From DASQZK01 sp963763215 (GTDB taxonomy: Bacteria; Bacteroidota; Bacteroidia; Bacteroidales; GCA-2748055), in NCBI GenBank assembly GCA_963763215.1, contig CAVXNX010000010.1:124001-188000 (forward strand): a stretch of DNA of 64,000 nucleotides, read 5' to 3'. Positions 37,211-46,530 of this stretch are shown piece by piece. The notes below the pieces were generated by a model that did no database searches, was not told the DNA's origin, and was given only the letters and a program-made list of their open reading frames with translations. The first letter of the stretch is position 1; each line of letters starts with the position of its first letter. The translations under genes and the position numbers were made by a program.

Positions 37211-38370
37211 ATGACAAGAAGACATCGCCATATTGGGATCCACCGGGTCTATCGGTACACAGGCCATCGACGTGATCGAGAAGAATCCCGGGCAATTCTC
37301 AGCGGAAGTCATCACTGCTTACAATAACGCGGAACTGCTTGTCAGACAGGCGATAAGCCTTGTGCCCAACGTGGTCGTGATCGGCAATGAAGAAAAATAC
37401 GAATTTGTCAGGGAACAGCTTCAGCAATTTCCCGATAAAGGTTTTCGCCGGGCTGAAATCCATTGCCGATATCGTGGAAATGGAAAGCGTCGACATGGTT
37501 CTGACGGCCATGGTCGGATATGCCGGACTGCTGCCCACCCTGAAGGCCATCGGCGCCGGGAAGCCCATTGCTCTTGCCAACAAGGAAACCATGGTGGTTG
37601 CCGGCGAGCTTGTCAATGCGCCTGGCCAGGGAAAAAAATGTTCCCGTCATCCCCGTCGATTCGGAGCATTCGGCCATTTTCCAGTGCCTCAGAGGGGAAG
37701 AACCGGCGAGCGTGGAAAAGATCATCCTTACCGCTTCGGGCGGACCTTTCCGCGGGAAAACCGCTGGAAGAACTGGCATCAGGTGACCCCGAAAGAAGCG
37801 CTGAACCATCCCAACTGGTGTATGGGCGACAAAATCACCATCGATTCGGCAAGCATGATGAACAAAGGGCTCGAAGCGATCGAAGCCCGGTGGCTCTTCG
37901 ATCTCAGGCCCGAACAGATCGAGGTTGTCATCCATCCCCAATCGGTCATCCATTCGATGGTCGAATTCGTCGACGGTTCCGTCAAGGCGCAGATGGGCGT
38001 TCCCGATATGCGGCTTCCCATCCAATATGCCCTGGCCTATCCCCACAGACTTAAATCGGATTTTCCCCGTTTGAACTTCGGGTCCCTTTCAAATTTGAGC
38101 TTTGAAACCCCTGATGTCAAAAAATTTCGTAACCTTGCAATTTCTCTGGAGGTGATGAAAAAGGGAGGAAACCAGCCCTGCATCATGAATGCAGCCAATG
38201 AGGTGGCTGTCGATGCTTTCTTAAAGGGCCGACTGGGTTTCCTCGAAATGCCGGACATCATCGAACAGGTTCTGGAGAAATCGGTTTTTATAAAAACACC
38301 CTCGTATGAGGATTATTGTAGCTCGGACAGTGAGGCCCGGGAAATTGCAAAACAGCTAATAAACGCATAA
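37211..38370 (+). CDS. dxr: 1-deoxy-D-xylulose 5-phosphate reductoisomerase, frameshifted
   Basis: Dxr makes MEP in the non-mevalonate isoprenoid pathway. The fragments follow family order: AILGSTGSIGTQAIDVI (NADPH site), VLTAMVGYAGLLPTLKAI, IALANKETMVVAGEL, PVDSEHSAIFQCL (metal and substrate site), KITIDSASMMNKGLEAIEA, PEQIEVVIHPQSVIHSMVEF, MRLPIQYAL and CIMNAANEVAV. Breaks are at about 37220, 37435, 37620, 37760 and 37785. The span is about 386 codons, the family length. Its stop is immediately followed by the rseP ATG (no gap). Essential in most bacteria with this pathway, so real disruption is unlikely. Confidence 0.9.
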
Positions 38371-39698
38371 ATGGAAATACTGGTAAAAGCAGGTCAATTT
38401 TTACTCAGCCTGTCTCTCCTGATCATTTTGCATGAGATGGGCCATTTTATTCTGGCCAAAATCTTCAATACCCGTGTTGAAAAATTTTACCTGTTTTTTA
38501 ATCCGTGGTTTTCCCTTTTTAAAAAGAAAATCGGTGAAACCGAATATGGTATAGGGTGGTTACCACTGGGGGGATACGTGAAAATTTCCGGGATGATCGA
38601 TGAGTCGATGGACAAGGAACAAATGAAACATCCGCCTCAGCCTTACGAGTTCCGCTCCAAACCCAGCTGGCAGCGTCTGCTGATCATGCTTGGCGGTGTG
38701 CTGGTGAACTTCCTCTTTGCCATTGCCATCTACGTCATGATCCTCCATACCTGGGGGGAAACCTATCTGCCCGTCAAAAACATGACCTACGGGATCATGG
38801 TCGATTCCACCGGCGCCAACCTGGGACTGAAAAACGGCGATAAGATCCTCGCGATCGACGGAGAGCCTGTGGAAAATTACCATTCCATCGTTCAGGATAT
38901 CGTCATGAACGAAGCGAAGACCGTCCAGGTCGAACGGAACGGGAGAAAAATGGAAATCGAACTTCCCAAAAATGCCATTGCTTCACTCATCAAGTCGCGA
39001 GCTTCCCATCCTTCCGCGGATGCCCTTCTTCATCAACGGCTTCAGCCCCGACTCCTCGGCCTATCAGTGCAGGGCTTCGAGAAAGGCGACAGGGTCATCG
39101 CCCTCGACGAACCATTCGACACAGTTTTTCGACCAGTTCAAATCCGATATCAAAAACTACAAAGATCAGGATGTGCCGATGACCGTTGTCCGGGACACGG
39201 CCGACACCCTGACATTCACCGTCCCGGTTTCGGATAAAGCCACCATCGGGGTCATGCCCGACCTGGATATGAGCAAGTTCTTCAATCTGGAGGAAAAACA
39301 TTATACCCTTGCCCAGTCCGTGCCGGCCGGGATCCGAAAGGGATACAACATGGCCACGGGTTACCTGAAACAGCTTAAAACTCCTGTTCAAACCCGAAAC
39401 CAAGGCATACGAAGAAATCGGCGGGTTTATCAAAATCGGCAGCATTTTTCCCGGTGTATGGGACTGGCAGGCATTCTGGAGTATGACCGCCTTCCTTTCC
39501 CTGATCCTGGCGATCATGAACATCCTTCCCATCCCCGCCCTCGACGGAGGTCACGTGGCCTTCCTGCTCTACGAGATCGTCACCGGACGTAAACCCGGCG
39601 AGAAGTTCCTGGAATATGCCCAGATCGTCGGGATGATCATCCTGCTCTCTCTGCTGATTTATGCCAACGGAAATGATATTATCGGACTTTTTAAATAA
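38371..39698 (+). CDS. rseP: RIP site-2 metalloprotease RseP, frameshifted
   Basis: An intramembrane zinc protease. HEMGH at residues 21-25 and NILPIPALDGGHV near the C-terminus supply the zinc and catalytic residues, with hydrophobic helices around both. Between them lie PDZ domains: one clear (VDSTGANLGLKNGDKILAIDG), the second visible only by joining frames (MPFFINGFSPDSSA, GFEKGDRVIALDE). Breaks are at about 39005, 39070, 39115 and 39383. About 442 residues. Abuts dxr directly, an arrangement common in many bacteria, and precedes tatA. Expected to cleave anti-sigma factors or signal peptide remnants. Confidence 0.9.
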
Positions 39699-39712
39699 AA
39701 TTTACTTAATTC

Positions 39713-39741
39713 TTTTGCTTATTTATTTTTTTCTAACTTTG
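39713..39741 (+). promoter_or_regulatory. Possible promoter of tatA
   Basis: TTTTG at 39713-39717 and TAACTTTG at 39734-39741, spaced 16 bp (slightly short). The tatA ATG is 29 bp downstream. Confidence 0.45.
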
Positions 39742-39770
39742 TATCCAATCAATTACCTAAAAATAAGAAT

Positions 39771-39977
39771 ATGGAATCTCTCGTATTACTTGGAATGTTC
39801 GGGCCGACGGAAATCATCATTATTGTTCTGATCGTGGTTCTTCTTTTTGGCGGACGTAAGATTCCCGAACTCATGAGGGGAATCGGACAGGGAATGAAGG
39901 AATTCAAGAATGCCACGAAAGATGAACCCAATAAAGACACCAAAAAGCCGGAACAGTCTGAACTTGATAAAGGTTAA
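39771..39977 (+). CDS. tatA: Sec-independent translocase subunit TatA/E
   Basis: A 68-residue protein: a short periplasmic N-terminus, one transmembrane helix (about 12-27), the conserved FG hinge (LLFGGRKIPELMRGIGQGM) and an amphipathic helix (KEFKNATKDE) followed by a charged tail. It forms the pore of the twin-arginine system exporting folded proteins; the Fe-S aldo/keto reductase in this window is a likely client. tatC is not in the window. Intact, with its own promoter and terminator. Confidence 0.93.
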   Translation: MESLVLLGMFGPTEIIIIVLIVVLLFGGRKIPELMRGIGQGMKEFKNATKDEPNKDTKKPEQSELDKG

Positions 39978-40001
39978 ACACTTTATACAACACTTCAGAT
40001 C

Positions 40002-40028
40002 AGGCCGCCCTTTCCGACGGCCTTTTTT
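40002..40028 (+). terminator. Rho-independent terminator after tatA
   Basis: AGGCCG at 40002-40007 pairs with CGGCCT at 40018-40023 around a 10-nt loop, followed by a T tract to 40028. It lies 25 bp past the tatA stop. Confidence 0.75.
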
Positions 40029-40174
40029 ATTTTCACTTGTGCCGCTTCAACCGCCGCATGTCTGTTCCGGCTCCCGCCGGAGTTCATTATTCTTCCCGAT
40101 TGTTGATTTCTTCTTCACTTCGCCGGAAAACCACATGACAGAAAGGACTAATTTCGCTGAAACGTCTCACTCGT

Positions 40175-40880
40175 ATGGCATTTCTGCGTTTCATCCTGGT
40201 CATTTTCATCTCGCTTAACATCCTCTCACCGGATTTTTTCAATCCCCCGGTTCATCATTCCGGCCTTGCCGTCGCGTCATCCCCCTTTCCCGACCTGTAT
40301 TATGAGATCCAGATCGCCCAGCTGAATACCGCGAACCACCCTGAATCTCTATTACGACCGCCGGGTTCAGGATTACATCGACCTGTATCTGGGGGAACGG
40401 AGAGAACAGTTCGTCCAGATTCACCATCTCTCGAAACGGTATTTTCCGGTCTTTGAGGACCATCTGGCTGCATCCGGCGTCCCTGGTGAGATCAAATACC
40501 TGCCGGTGGTCGAATCGGCACTTTCCCCCGTTGCCTGTTCTCCCTCGAATGCCGTCGGGCTCTGGCAGTTTAAGGAAGAGACCGGCCGGTATTATGGCCT
40601 CGACATCCGCGACGGGCACGATGAACGCGAAGACCCGGAACGATCGACCGCTGCCGCCTGCCGGTATCTCCGGGACCTCTACGGGGAATTCGGCGACTGG
40701 AATCTGGCTCTCCTCGCTTACAACGCCGGACCTGTCGCCCTGAGGAAAGCCATTCAAAAAGCCGGAGCCGGCGCTCCACTGCACGATATTCTCTCCCTTC
40801 TTCCCCCCGCTTCACAAAACTATCTTCCCGCACTGGTGGCTGTGATTTATCTTTTTCATGATTACAGCAGTCATTTTTAA
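40175..40880 (+). CDS. Lytic transglycosylase (SLT/MltD-like), frameshifted
   Basis: A peptidoglycan-cleaving transglycosylase of about 234 residues. An N-terminal signal-like helix (MAFLRFILVIFISLNIL) and FPDLYYEIQIAQLNT lead to a break near 40333, after which the catalytic domain is open: YYDRRVQDYIDLYL, YLPVVESALSPVACSPSNAVGLWQF (catalytic Glu in VVESA), DPERSTAAACRYLRDLY and WNLALLAYNAGP. It has no LysM repeats and is shorter than E. coli MltD, as usual for Bacteroidota SLT proteins. With the M23 peptidase and RseP it gives the region an envelope theme. Confidence 0.87.
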
Positions 40881-41041
40881 AGACCGCTGCGACTTTAAGG
40901 CACAGATTTTGTTAAAATTCACGGATTTGACAAAACCATCAGACATACAGCCAATCATCTTCCGCCTGGGGAGAAACCATCGCATTCTACCGGTCATAAA
41001 ACTGGGAAAATGGCCGGCCGCGAGTCGTTAAATATGAAACT

Positions 41042-42049
41042 ATGAAAGCTTTCAAACATGCTCTTCTTTTCCTTGTCATCCTTGCCGGACTTCAGGGTTG
41101 TCACAACATCAGTAATCCGAAATCCGGGACAAACATCCTGATGCCCAACATCGCCGGTCCGGCCGGAGAAGTGCTTGTTGTCATGGACAATACCGACTGG
41201 AAGGGAAAAGCAGGCAATGCCCTCAGGGAAGCCCTCGAACAGGAATACCCCGCACTGAACCAGCCTGAGCCTCTTTTTGATGTGATCCATATCACCCCGG
41301 AAGCCTTCGATAACATTTTCCAGAATCACCGTACGATCATCATCGCCTCAGTGGGTCCCGACCATAAGAAAGGTGAGATCGGATATTTTGAAAACGAATG
41401 GGCGAAACCCCAGCTGATCATCCGGATCGACGCCCCCGATTCGAACACCCTCGAAGAAGTCATCAACGATGAAAAAAATGCCATCGTCAGCAACATTCAG
41501 GCTTACGACCGGAAGAGGCTGAGCGATATTTACCGCAGCAGCAAGGATCCTGAAATCGCCGCCGACGTCTCCAAGTTTAACGTCACCCTGGCCATTCCCA
41601 GGGGTTACAATGTGGATGTCGACACCAAGGATTTTGCGTCCTTCTCCATTGAGACACCCAAAACCAGCGAGGTCATTTTCCTGTACCAGTACCCTTACAC
41701 AGGCCCGGCCGACCTGAAAACCGACAGTCTCATCAGCAAACGGAACGCCTTCCTGAAGAAATACACCCAGGGAAGCCGGCCCGGCTCCTATATGACAACT
41801 GAAAAGCTCTTTCCCCCCCTGGTCTACGATATCAACAGCAACGGACAAAAAATTGTGGAAATAAGGGGATTATGGGAACTCGAGAATGGGTTTATGGGCG
41901 GACCCTTTATCAGTCATACCATCATCGATCACAAACGGAACATGGTGGTCACTGTGGAAGGATATGTCTATAATCCCAATAGCAAGAAGAGGAACCTGAT
42001 GCGTCAGATCGAAGCGATCGTCTATTCAATGCAGCTGATCAATAAATGA
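41042..42049 (+). CDS. DUF4837 family lipoprotein
   Basis: A 335-residue lipoprotein: signal peptide with lipobox LQGC (Cys20). The body matches the Bacteroidota-specific DUF4837 family (GPAGEVLVVMDNTDWKG, PLFDVIHITPEAF, IIIASVGPDHKKGEIGYFENEWAKPQ, LWELENGFMGGPFISHTIID). No enzymatic motif is known. Its stop overlaps the next start (ATGA at 42046-42049), so it is translationally coupled to the 124-residue protein. Intact. Envelope role inferred from the lipid anchor only. Confidence 0.87.
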   Translation: MKAFKHALLFLVILAGLQGCHNISNPKSGTNILMPNIAGPAGEVLVVMDNTDWKGKAGNALREALEQEYPALNQPEPLFDVIHITPEAFDNIFQNHRTIIIASVGPDHKKGEIGYFENEWAKPQLIIRIDAPDSNTLEEVINDEKNAIVSNIQAYDRKRLSDIYRSSKDPEIAADVSKFNVTLAIPRGYNVDVDTKDFASFSIETPKTSEVIFLYQYPYTGPADLKTDSLISKRNAFLKKYTQGSRPGSYMTTEKLFPPLVYDINSNGQKIVEIRGLWELENGFMGGPFISHTIIDHKRNMVVTVEGYVYNPNSKKRNLMRQIEAIVYSMQLINK

Positions 42050-42420
42050 GTTTTAGCCTGATTCCGAAAGATGAAGTAGAACGGGCAAAGGTCAATGAGG
42101 ACATCATCCGTGAGACAGCGGACCAGGTGATCAAGGATTTTGCCGGTTTTGGTATGGAGGTGAGTTTTCCTGATGACCTCCGTTATGCCTATGACGCGTT
42201 GTTCCGTCAGCTCACCGTCCACGTCGGAGACCTTCTCCATAATGATGCCGAAAAGCTTTCCGCCCTGCTCTACCAGATCGACCTCGATGAGTCAGGATTT
42301 CGTCGTGAGTCGCATGAGTTCGTCCATGAGCACGAATGGCTCAGCGAGATGATCCTGCACCGTGAATTCCTGAAAGTGCTCACCCGCCATTATTTTAAAG
42401 ATCATCCTGAGAAACTGTAG
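42046..42420 (+). CDS. Hypothetical helical protein coupled to DUF4837
   Basis: A 124-residue acidic protein without signal peptide or TM segment, predicted mainly helical (IIRETADQVIKDFAGF, YAYDALFRQLTVHVGDLL, EKLSALLYQIDLDESGF). I recognise no family. The start overlaps the DUF4837 stop by 4 bp, and its last 26 bp overlap the end of mqnC on the other strand. Coding potential is supported by the overlap and intact frame. A cytosolic partner of the lipoprotein operon is possible, but nothing in the sequence proves it. Confidence 0.7.
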   Translation: MSFSLIPKDEVERAKVNEDIIRETADQVIKDFAGFGMEVSFPDDLRYAYDALFRQLTVHVGDLLHNDAEKLSALLYQIDLDESGFRRESHEFVHEHEWLSEMILHREFLKVLTRHYFKDHPEKL

Positions 42421-43520
42421 GCCTTTCAACCGTTTGATACTTCTGATCCCGGAAGCGCGGCTCGAAACCGGCTTCGCGGATGGCCCGGGTAATGCCCTCG
42501 CTGTCGGTCTGCCATGAGGCGCCCGCTGCCGATACGACATTCTCCTCGATCATGATCGATCCCAGGTCGTCGGCCCCGGCATGCAGGCATACCTGGGCTG
42601 CAGGGATGCCTACCGTGAGCCAGGAAGCCTGGATGTGACCGATATTGGCCAGGACGATCCGGCTGATGGCAATGATCCTGAGATAGGTGCTGTTGAGATG
42701 CTGGTAATCGCCCGGAAAATCCTCCCTGAGCCTGGTGCCTTCAGCCTGGAACGGCCAGGGAATGAAAGTGATGAAGCCGTAATGACCGTCCGGCTTCTCA
42801 GCCTGGAGATCCCTGAGCTTAATCAGATGGTCAATGCGCTGACCGGCAGTCTCAATATGCCCGTACATCATGGTCGCCGAGGTGGGGAGGTCGAGCCGGT
42901 GGGCCACCCGCATCACGTCGAGCCATTCTTCGGAACCGCATTTGGCCCTTGAGATTTTTTTACGCACTTCATCGCAAAGGATTTCGGCGCCGGCACCCGG
43001 CAAACTGTCGAGCCCGCTTTCCATGAGCGTCTCCAGCACTTCGCGGTAGGTTTTCCGTGAAAGCCGGGCCAGGAAATGAATTTCAGGCGGACCCAGGGCA
43101 TGCAGCTTTATTTCCGGGTATTTGGCTCTTCAGCCTGGAAAACAGGCCGGTGTAAAAATCAAGACCAAGACCGGGATGAAGCCCGCCCTGCAAGAGCAGC
43201 TGGTTTCCACCCAGACGGAATAGTTCTGCGATCTTCATGTCGTATTCCTCGTCGGTGGTGACGTAGGTATCCGGGTCGGAAGGTATCCGGTGGAAATTGC
43301 AGAATTTACACCTCGCCGAGCAGATATTCGTGATGTTGACATTCCTGTCGATAATCCAGCCCACCTCATTTCCCGGCACCTTGATCTTCCTGATCTCATT
43401 CCCGATCCACATCAGCTCAGCCAGGGGCAGCGCCGTATAAAGATGAAGTGCCTCTTCCCTGTCCAGGAATTCCAGGTCCAGTGCCCTGGCAATGATCTTG
43501 TCTGTGTTCATTGTCTGCAT
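42395..43520 (-). CDS. mqnC: Cyclic dehypoxanthine futalosine synthase, frameshifted
   Basis: A radical SAM enzyme of the futalosine route to menaquinone. The N-terminal half has NICSARCKFCNFHR with the CxxxCxxC cluster motif, EEYDMKIAELFRLGGNQLLLQGGLHPGLGL and YTGLF. After a break near 43110 the C-terminal half reads EIHFLARLSRKTYREVL, LDSLPGAGAEILCDEVR, WLDVMRVAHRLDLPTSATMMYGH and FITFIPWPFQAEGT. About 375 residues from the ATG at 43520 (MQTMNTDKII); MNTDKII at 43511 is equally possible. Indicates menaquinone-based respiration. Divergent from pepA. Confidence 0.9.
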
Positions 43521-43638
43521 GATGGGCCAAATGTAATAAAAATCCACCGGTATTTTAAAGCCCTCTTTTACTTCACTTCCCACCCTTTTGCTCTCTTCCC
43601 TCCCACTGAACGATTTCGTCTAATCCGAATAATTCTCC

Positions 43639-43646
43639 TATCTTTG
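43639..43646 (+). promoter_or_regulatory. Possible -7 element for pepA
   Basis: TATCTTTG matches TAnnTTTG. A weak TTTC lies about 21 bp upstream. The pepA start is 112 bp downstream, so a leader of roughly 100 nt is implied. Confidence 0.45.
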
Positions 43647-43757
43647 TATACCGCTCACCAAACATGTGGGAAGTGTCCTTGTTATTCATAACAAAAACAC
43701 GGGCAAAGACACACCCGGCTTGCGGGCCGGTGGAAAATCTGAAGCCATAAACTGAAT

Positions 43758-45205
43758 ATGACCATGGATATACGGTACAGTGATCAAGTCACGGGCAGCG
43801 ACCATCTGGTCCTTCTCGGAAGGAAAACTTCAGACTTCTCCCGCTGGCTCGACAATGACAAAGAGAAGAACTACGTCAGTGGTCAGCTCGAAAAAGAAAA
43901 GACCTTCATTGCCATCAACCAGTTCACACGATATCTTTTCATCCAGGTGATCGAGGAGAAGGAGAAACTTTCAAGGGCAGGTCAGCTGGAATCCCTTCGC
44001 AGCGCCGCTTCGGAGCTCGGCCGGCGGCTCAACCATCATGATGTCGAATCGGTAATGCCTGGTGCAGGCTGACGGGGACAGGGATGAACTGTTCGCCCTG
44101 GCTGAAGGGATCGTCCTGGGCAATTACCAGTTTCTCAAATATTTCAGGGAAAAGGAAAAAAAACAAAACAAACTGCGGGAGATCAGCTTCCTCGCCGGAA
44201 CAATTCACGGCTGAAGACCTTCGTGAACTGAAAGCGATCACCACGGCGGTGGATAAAACGCGTGACCTGGTGAATGAGCCGCTGTCCTATCTGACGGCCG
44301 CACAACTTTCCCTTGAAATCGAGGCGATGGGCAAAGAAGCGGGGTTCAGCGTTGAAGTCCTGGAGAAAAAGCAGATCGAGTCGCTCAAGATGGGTGGCCT
44401 GCTGGCGGTGAATAAGGGGAGCATCGACCCTCCCACCTTCAACATTCTGGAATACAAGCCTGCGGATGCCGCGAATGCGAAACCGTTCGTCCTTGTCGGC
44501 AAGGGTGTCGTTTTCGATACCGGCGGGCTGAGCCTCAAGCCCACGAGTAATTCGATGGATTACATGAAATGCGATATGGCAGGAGCTGCTGCGGTCGCGG
44601 GAACATTTTATGCGCTGGCCATGGCAGGAGTGCCGGTGCATGTTATCGGGCTCATCCCGGCCACGGATAACCGGCCCGACGGTAACGCCTATGTGCCCGG
44701 TGATGTGGTGAAGATGTACGACGGCACCACGGTGGAAGTGCTGAATACCGATGCCGAAGGGCGGATGATCCTGGCCGACGCACTGGCCTGGGCGAAACAG
44801 TACGATCCCGCCCTGGTCATCGACCTGGCAACCCTCACCGGAGCGGCCCATATCGCCGTCGGCGAACAGGCCATGGTGGGAATGGGAAATGCCGGCCGTG
44901 AATATATGGATTCCCTGGTGAAAAGCGGATTCGAGGTCCATGAACGGATCGCTGAATTTCCGTTCTGGGACGACTACGCCGACCTGATGAAATCGGACAT
45001 CGCCGATCTCAAAAACGTCGGCGGCAGATATGCCGGGGCAATCACCGCCGGGAAATTCCTTGAACATTTTACCGATTACCCGTATATTCACCTCGATATT
45101 GCCGGACCCGCTTTCCGGAAATCGGCCGACAGCTACCGCAGCGCAGGCGGCACCGGCATCGGGGTGCGGCTTCTTTTCCACTATTTTAAAAAAATCTCCG
45201 GTTAA
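43758..45205 (+). CDS. pepA: Leucyl aminopeptidase (M17), frameshifted
   Basis: A two-zinc cytosolic aminopeptidase of about 482 residues. The N-terminal regulatory domain (MDIRYSDQVTGSDHLVLLG) is followed by breaks near 44060 and 44190. The catalytic domain is then fully open: GKGVVFDTGGLSLKP, MKCDMAGAAAVAG, IPATDNRPDGNAYVPGDVV, the M17 signature NTDAEGRMILADAL, and DLATLTGAAHIAVGEQAMV. C-terminal HLDIAGPAF is also typical. pdxA follows after 19 bp on the same strand. Start: ATG at 43758, with ATG at 43764 equally plausible. Confidence 0.9.
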
Positions 45206-45224
45206 CGTAAATACATTCCTGGTT

Positions 45225-46304
45225 ATGGAACATGAAAAATTAAAAATAGGCATTTCACAGGGCGACATCAATGGCATCGGTTACGAGGTGATCATCAAGA
45301 CCCTCATGGACACGCGCGTCCTGGAGATGTGCACCCCCATCGTTTACGGCTCCCCCAAGGTGGCGGCTTACCACCGGAAAGCACTCGATATCGATAATTT
45401 CAGCTTCAACAACATCAATAGTGCCGAAGAGGCCAACGAGAAAAGACCGAACATCATCAACTGCATCAGTGACGATATCCGCGTTGAACTTGGAAAATCG
45501 ACGGCAATGGCCGGAGAGGCTTCCTACATGGCCCTCGAAGCCGCCGTCAATGATCTGAAAGACGGGAAGATCCATGCTCTTGTCACCGCACCCATCAACA
45601 AACAGAATATCCAGTCGCGGTTATTCACGTTCAGCGGACATACCGAATACCTGCAATCGGTTTTCGATGTGGACGATGTCCTGATGCTCATGACGAGTGA
45701 CCTCCTCAAGGTCGGCGTTGTTGCCGGTCATATTCCGATTTCCGAACTTCCCGCCTACATCACCCGTGAACGGATCCTGAGCAAGCTGCGGATCATGAAC
45801 CGGACCCTGATCGAGGACTTCGGCATCCGCAAGCCCCGGATCGCCGTCCTGGGGCTCAATCCCCACGCCGGCGATAACGGTCTTCTCGGAAACGAGGAGA
45901 TTGAGACCATCATCCCGGCCATTGAAGAGGCCGGCAGGGAAAAACTCATCGCCATGGGCCCTTATTCCGCCGACGGCTTTTTCGGTTCAGGACATTTTAC
46001 CCTGTTCGACGGGATTCTGGCGATGTATCACGACCAGGGCCTTATCCCGTTCAAGACGCTGGTCCCCGATGAAGGGGTCAATTACACGGCCGGGCTTCCC
46101 TTCATCCGGACTTCCCCGGCCCATGGCACAGCTTACGAGATCACCGGGAGAAACGAAGCCAACTTCGGATCCTTCCGGCAGGCACTCTACCTGGCCATCG
46201 ACATCTATCACAACCGCGAAAACTACCGTTCCATGACAAAGAACCCTCTGTTTACCGGCCTTCCCGAAGAGGTTCAGGGAACCCGGGAACACCCCGGCGA
46301 ATAA
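45225..46304 (+). CDS. pdxA: 4-hydroxythreonine-4-phosphate dehydrogenase
   Basis: PdxA oxidises 4-phosphohydroxy-L-threonine in the DXP-dependent route to pyridoxal phosphate. The 359-residue frame, intact, shows IGISQGDINGIGYEVI at the start, VTAPINKQNI, FSGHTEYLQ (metal His), VVAGHIPISELP, LNPHAGDNGLLGNEE (metal His), YHDQGLIPFKTL (metal His) and RTSPAHGTAYEITG. The ATG at 45225 was chosen because the longer reading frame upstream belongs to the end of pepA in another phase. Same-strand neighbours pepA and maeB. Confidence 0.93.
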   Translation: MEHEKLKIGISQGDINGIGYEVIIKTLMDTRVLEMCTPIVYGSPKVAAYHRKALDIDNFSFNNINSAEEANEKRPNIINCISDDIRVELGKSTAMAGEASYMALEAAVNDLKDGKIHALVTAPINKQNIQSRLFTFSGHTEYLQSVFDVDDVLMLMTSDLLKVGVVAGHIPISELPAYITRERILSKLRIMNRTLIEDFGIRKPRIAVLGLNPHAGDNGLLGNEEIETIIPAIEEAGREKLIAMGPYSADGFFGSGHFTLFDGILAMYHDQGLIPFKTLVPDEGVNYTAGLPFIRTSPAHGTAYEITGRNEANFGSFRQALYLAIDIYHNRENYRSMTKNPLFTGLPEEVQGTREHPGE

Positions 46305-46485
46305 GCTGAAGGGGCGGACAGGCGGCCGGATACCTGATCCCCGGCCCACCGGATGAACGCCTCACCCTTCTGACGGGGCCGGCAAAATGATGTGCGATAA
46401 TAGTTTCCGCTCCATAACGGAACAGCAATGTTCGAAAACATGATGTTATGCATCATCATTCCATCATTTTACCACCGGGCTTTCC

Positions 46486-46493
46486 TAATTTTG
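46486..46493 (+). promoter_or_regulatory. Possible -7 element for maeB
   Basis: TAATTTTG matches TAnnTTTG, 37 bp before the maeB ATG. The best upstream candidate for a -33 box, TTTTA at 46467-46471, is imperfect. Confidence 0.4.
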
Positions 46494-46530
46494 TTGTGAA
46501 TCCCATCCTTGAAATTTAATACTCAAAACA

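Noticed and set aside
44183..45277. 364-codon antisense ORF opposite pepA/pdxA
   Set aside because: It runs across two well-identified genes on the other strand and shows no known domain.
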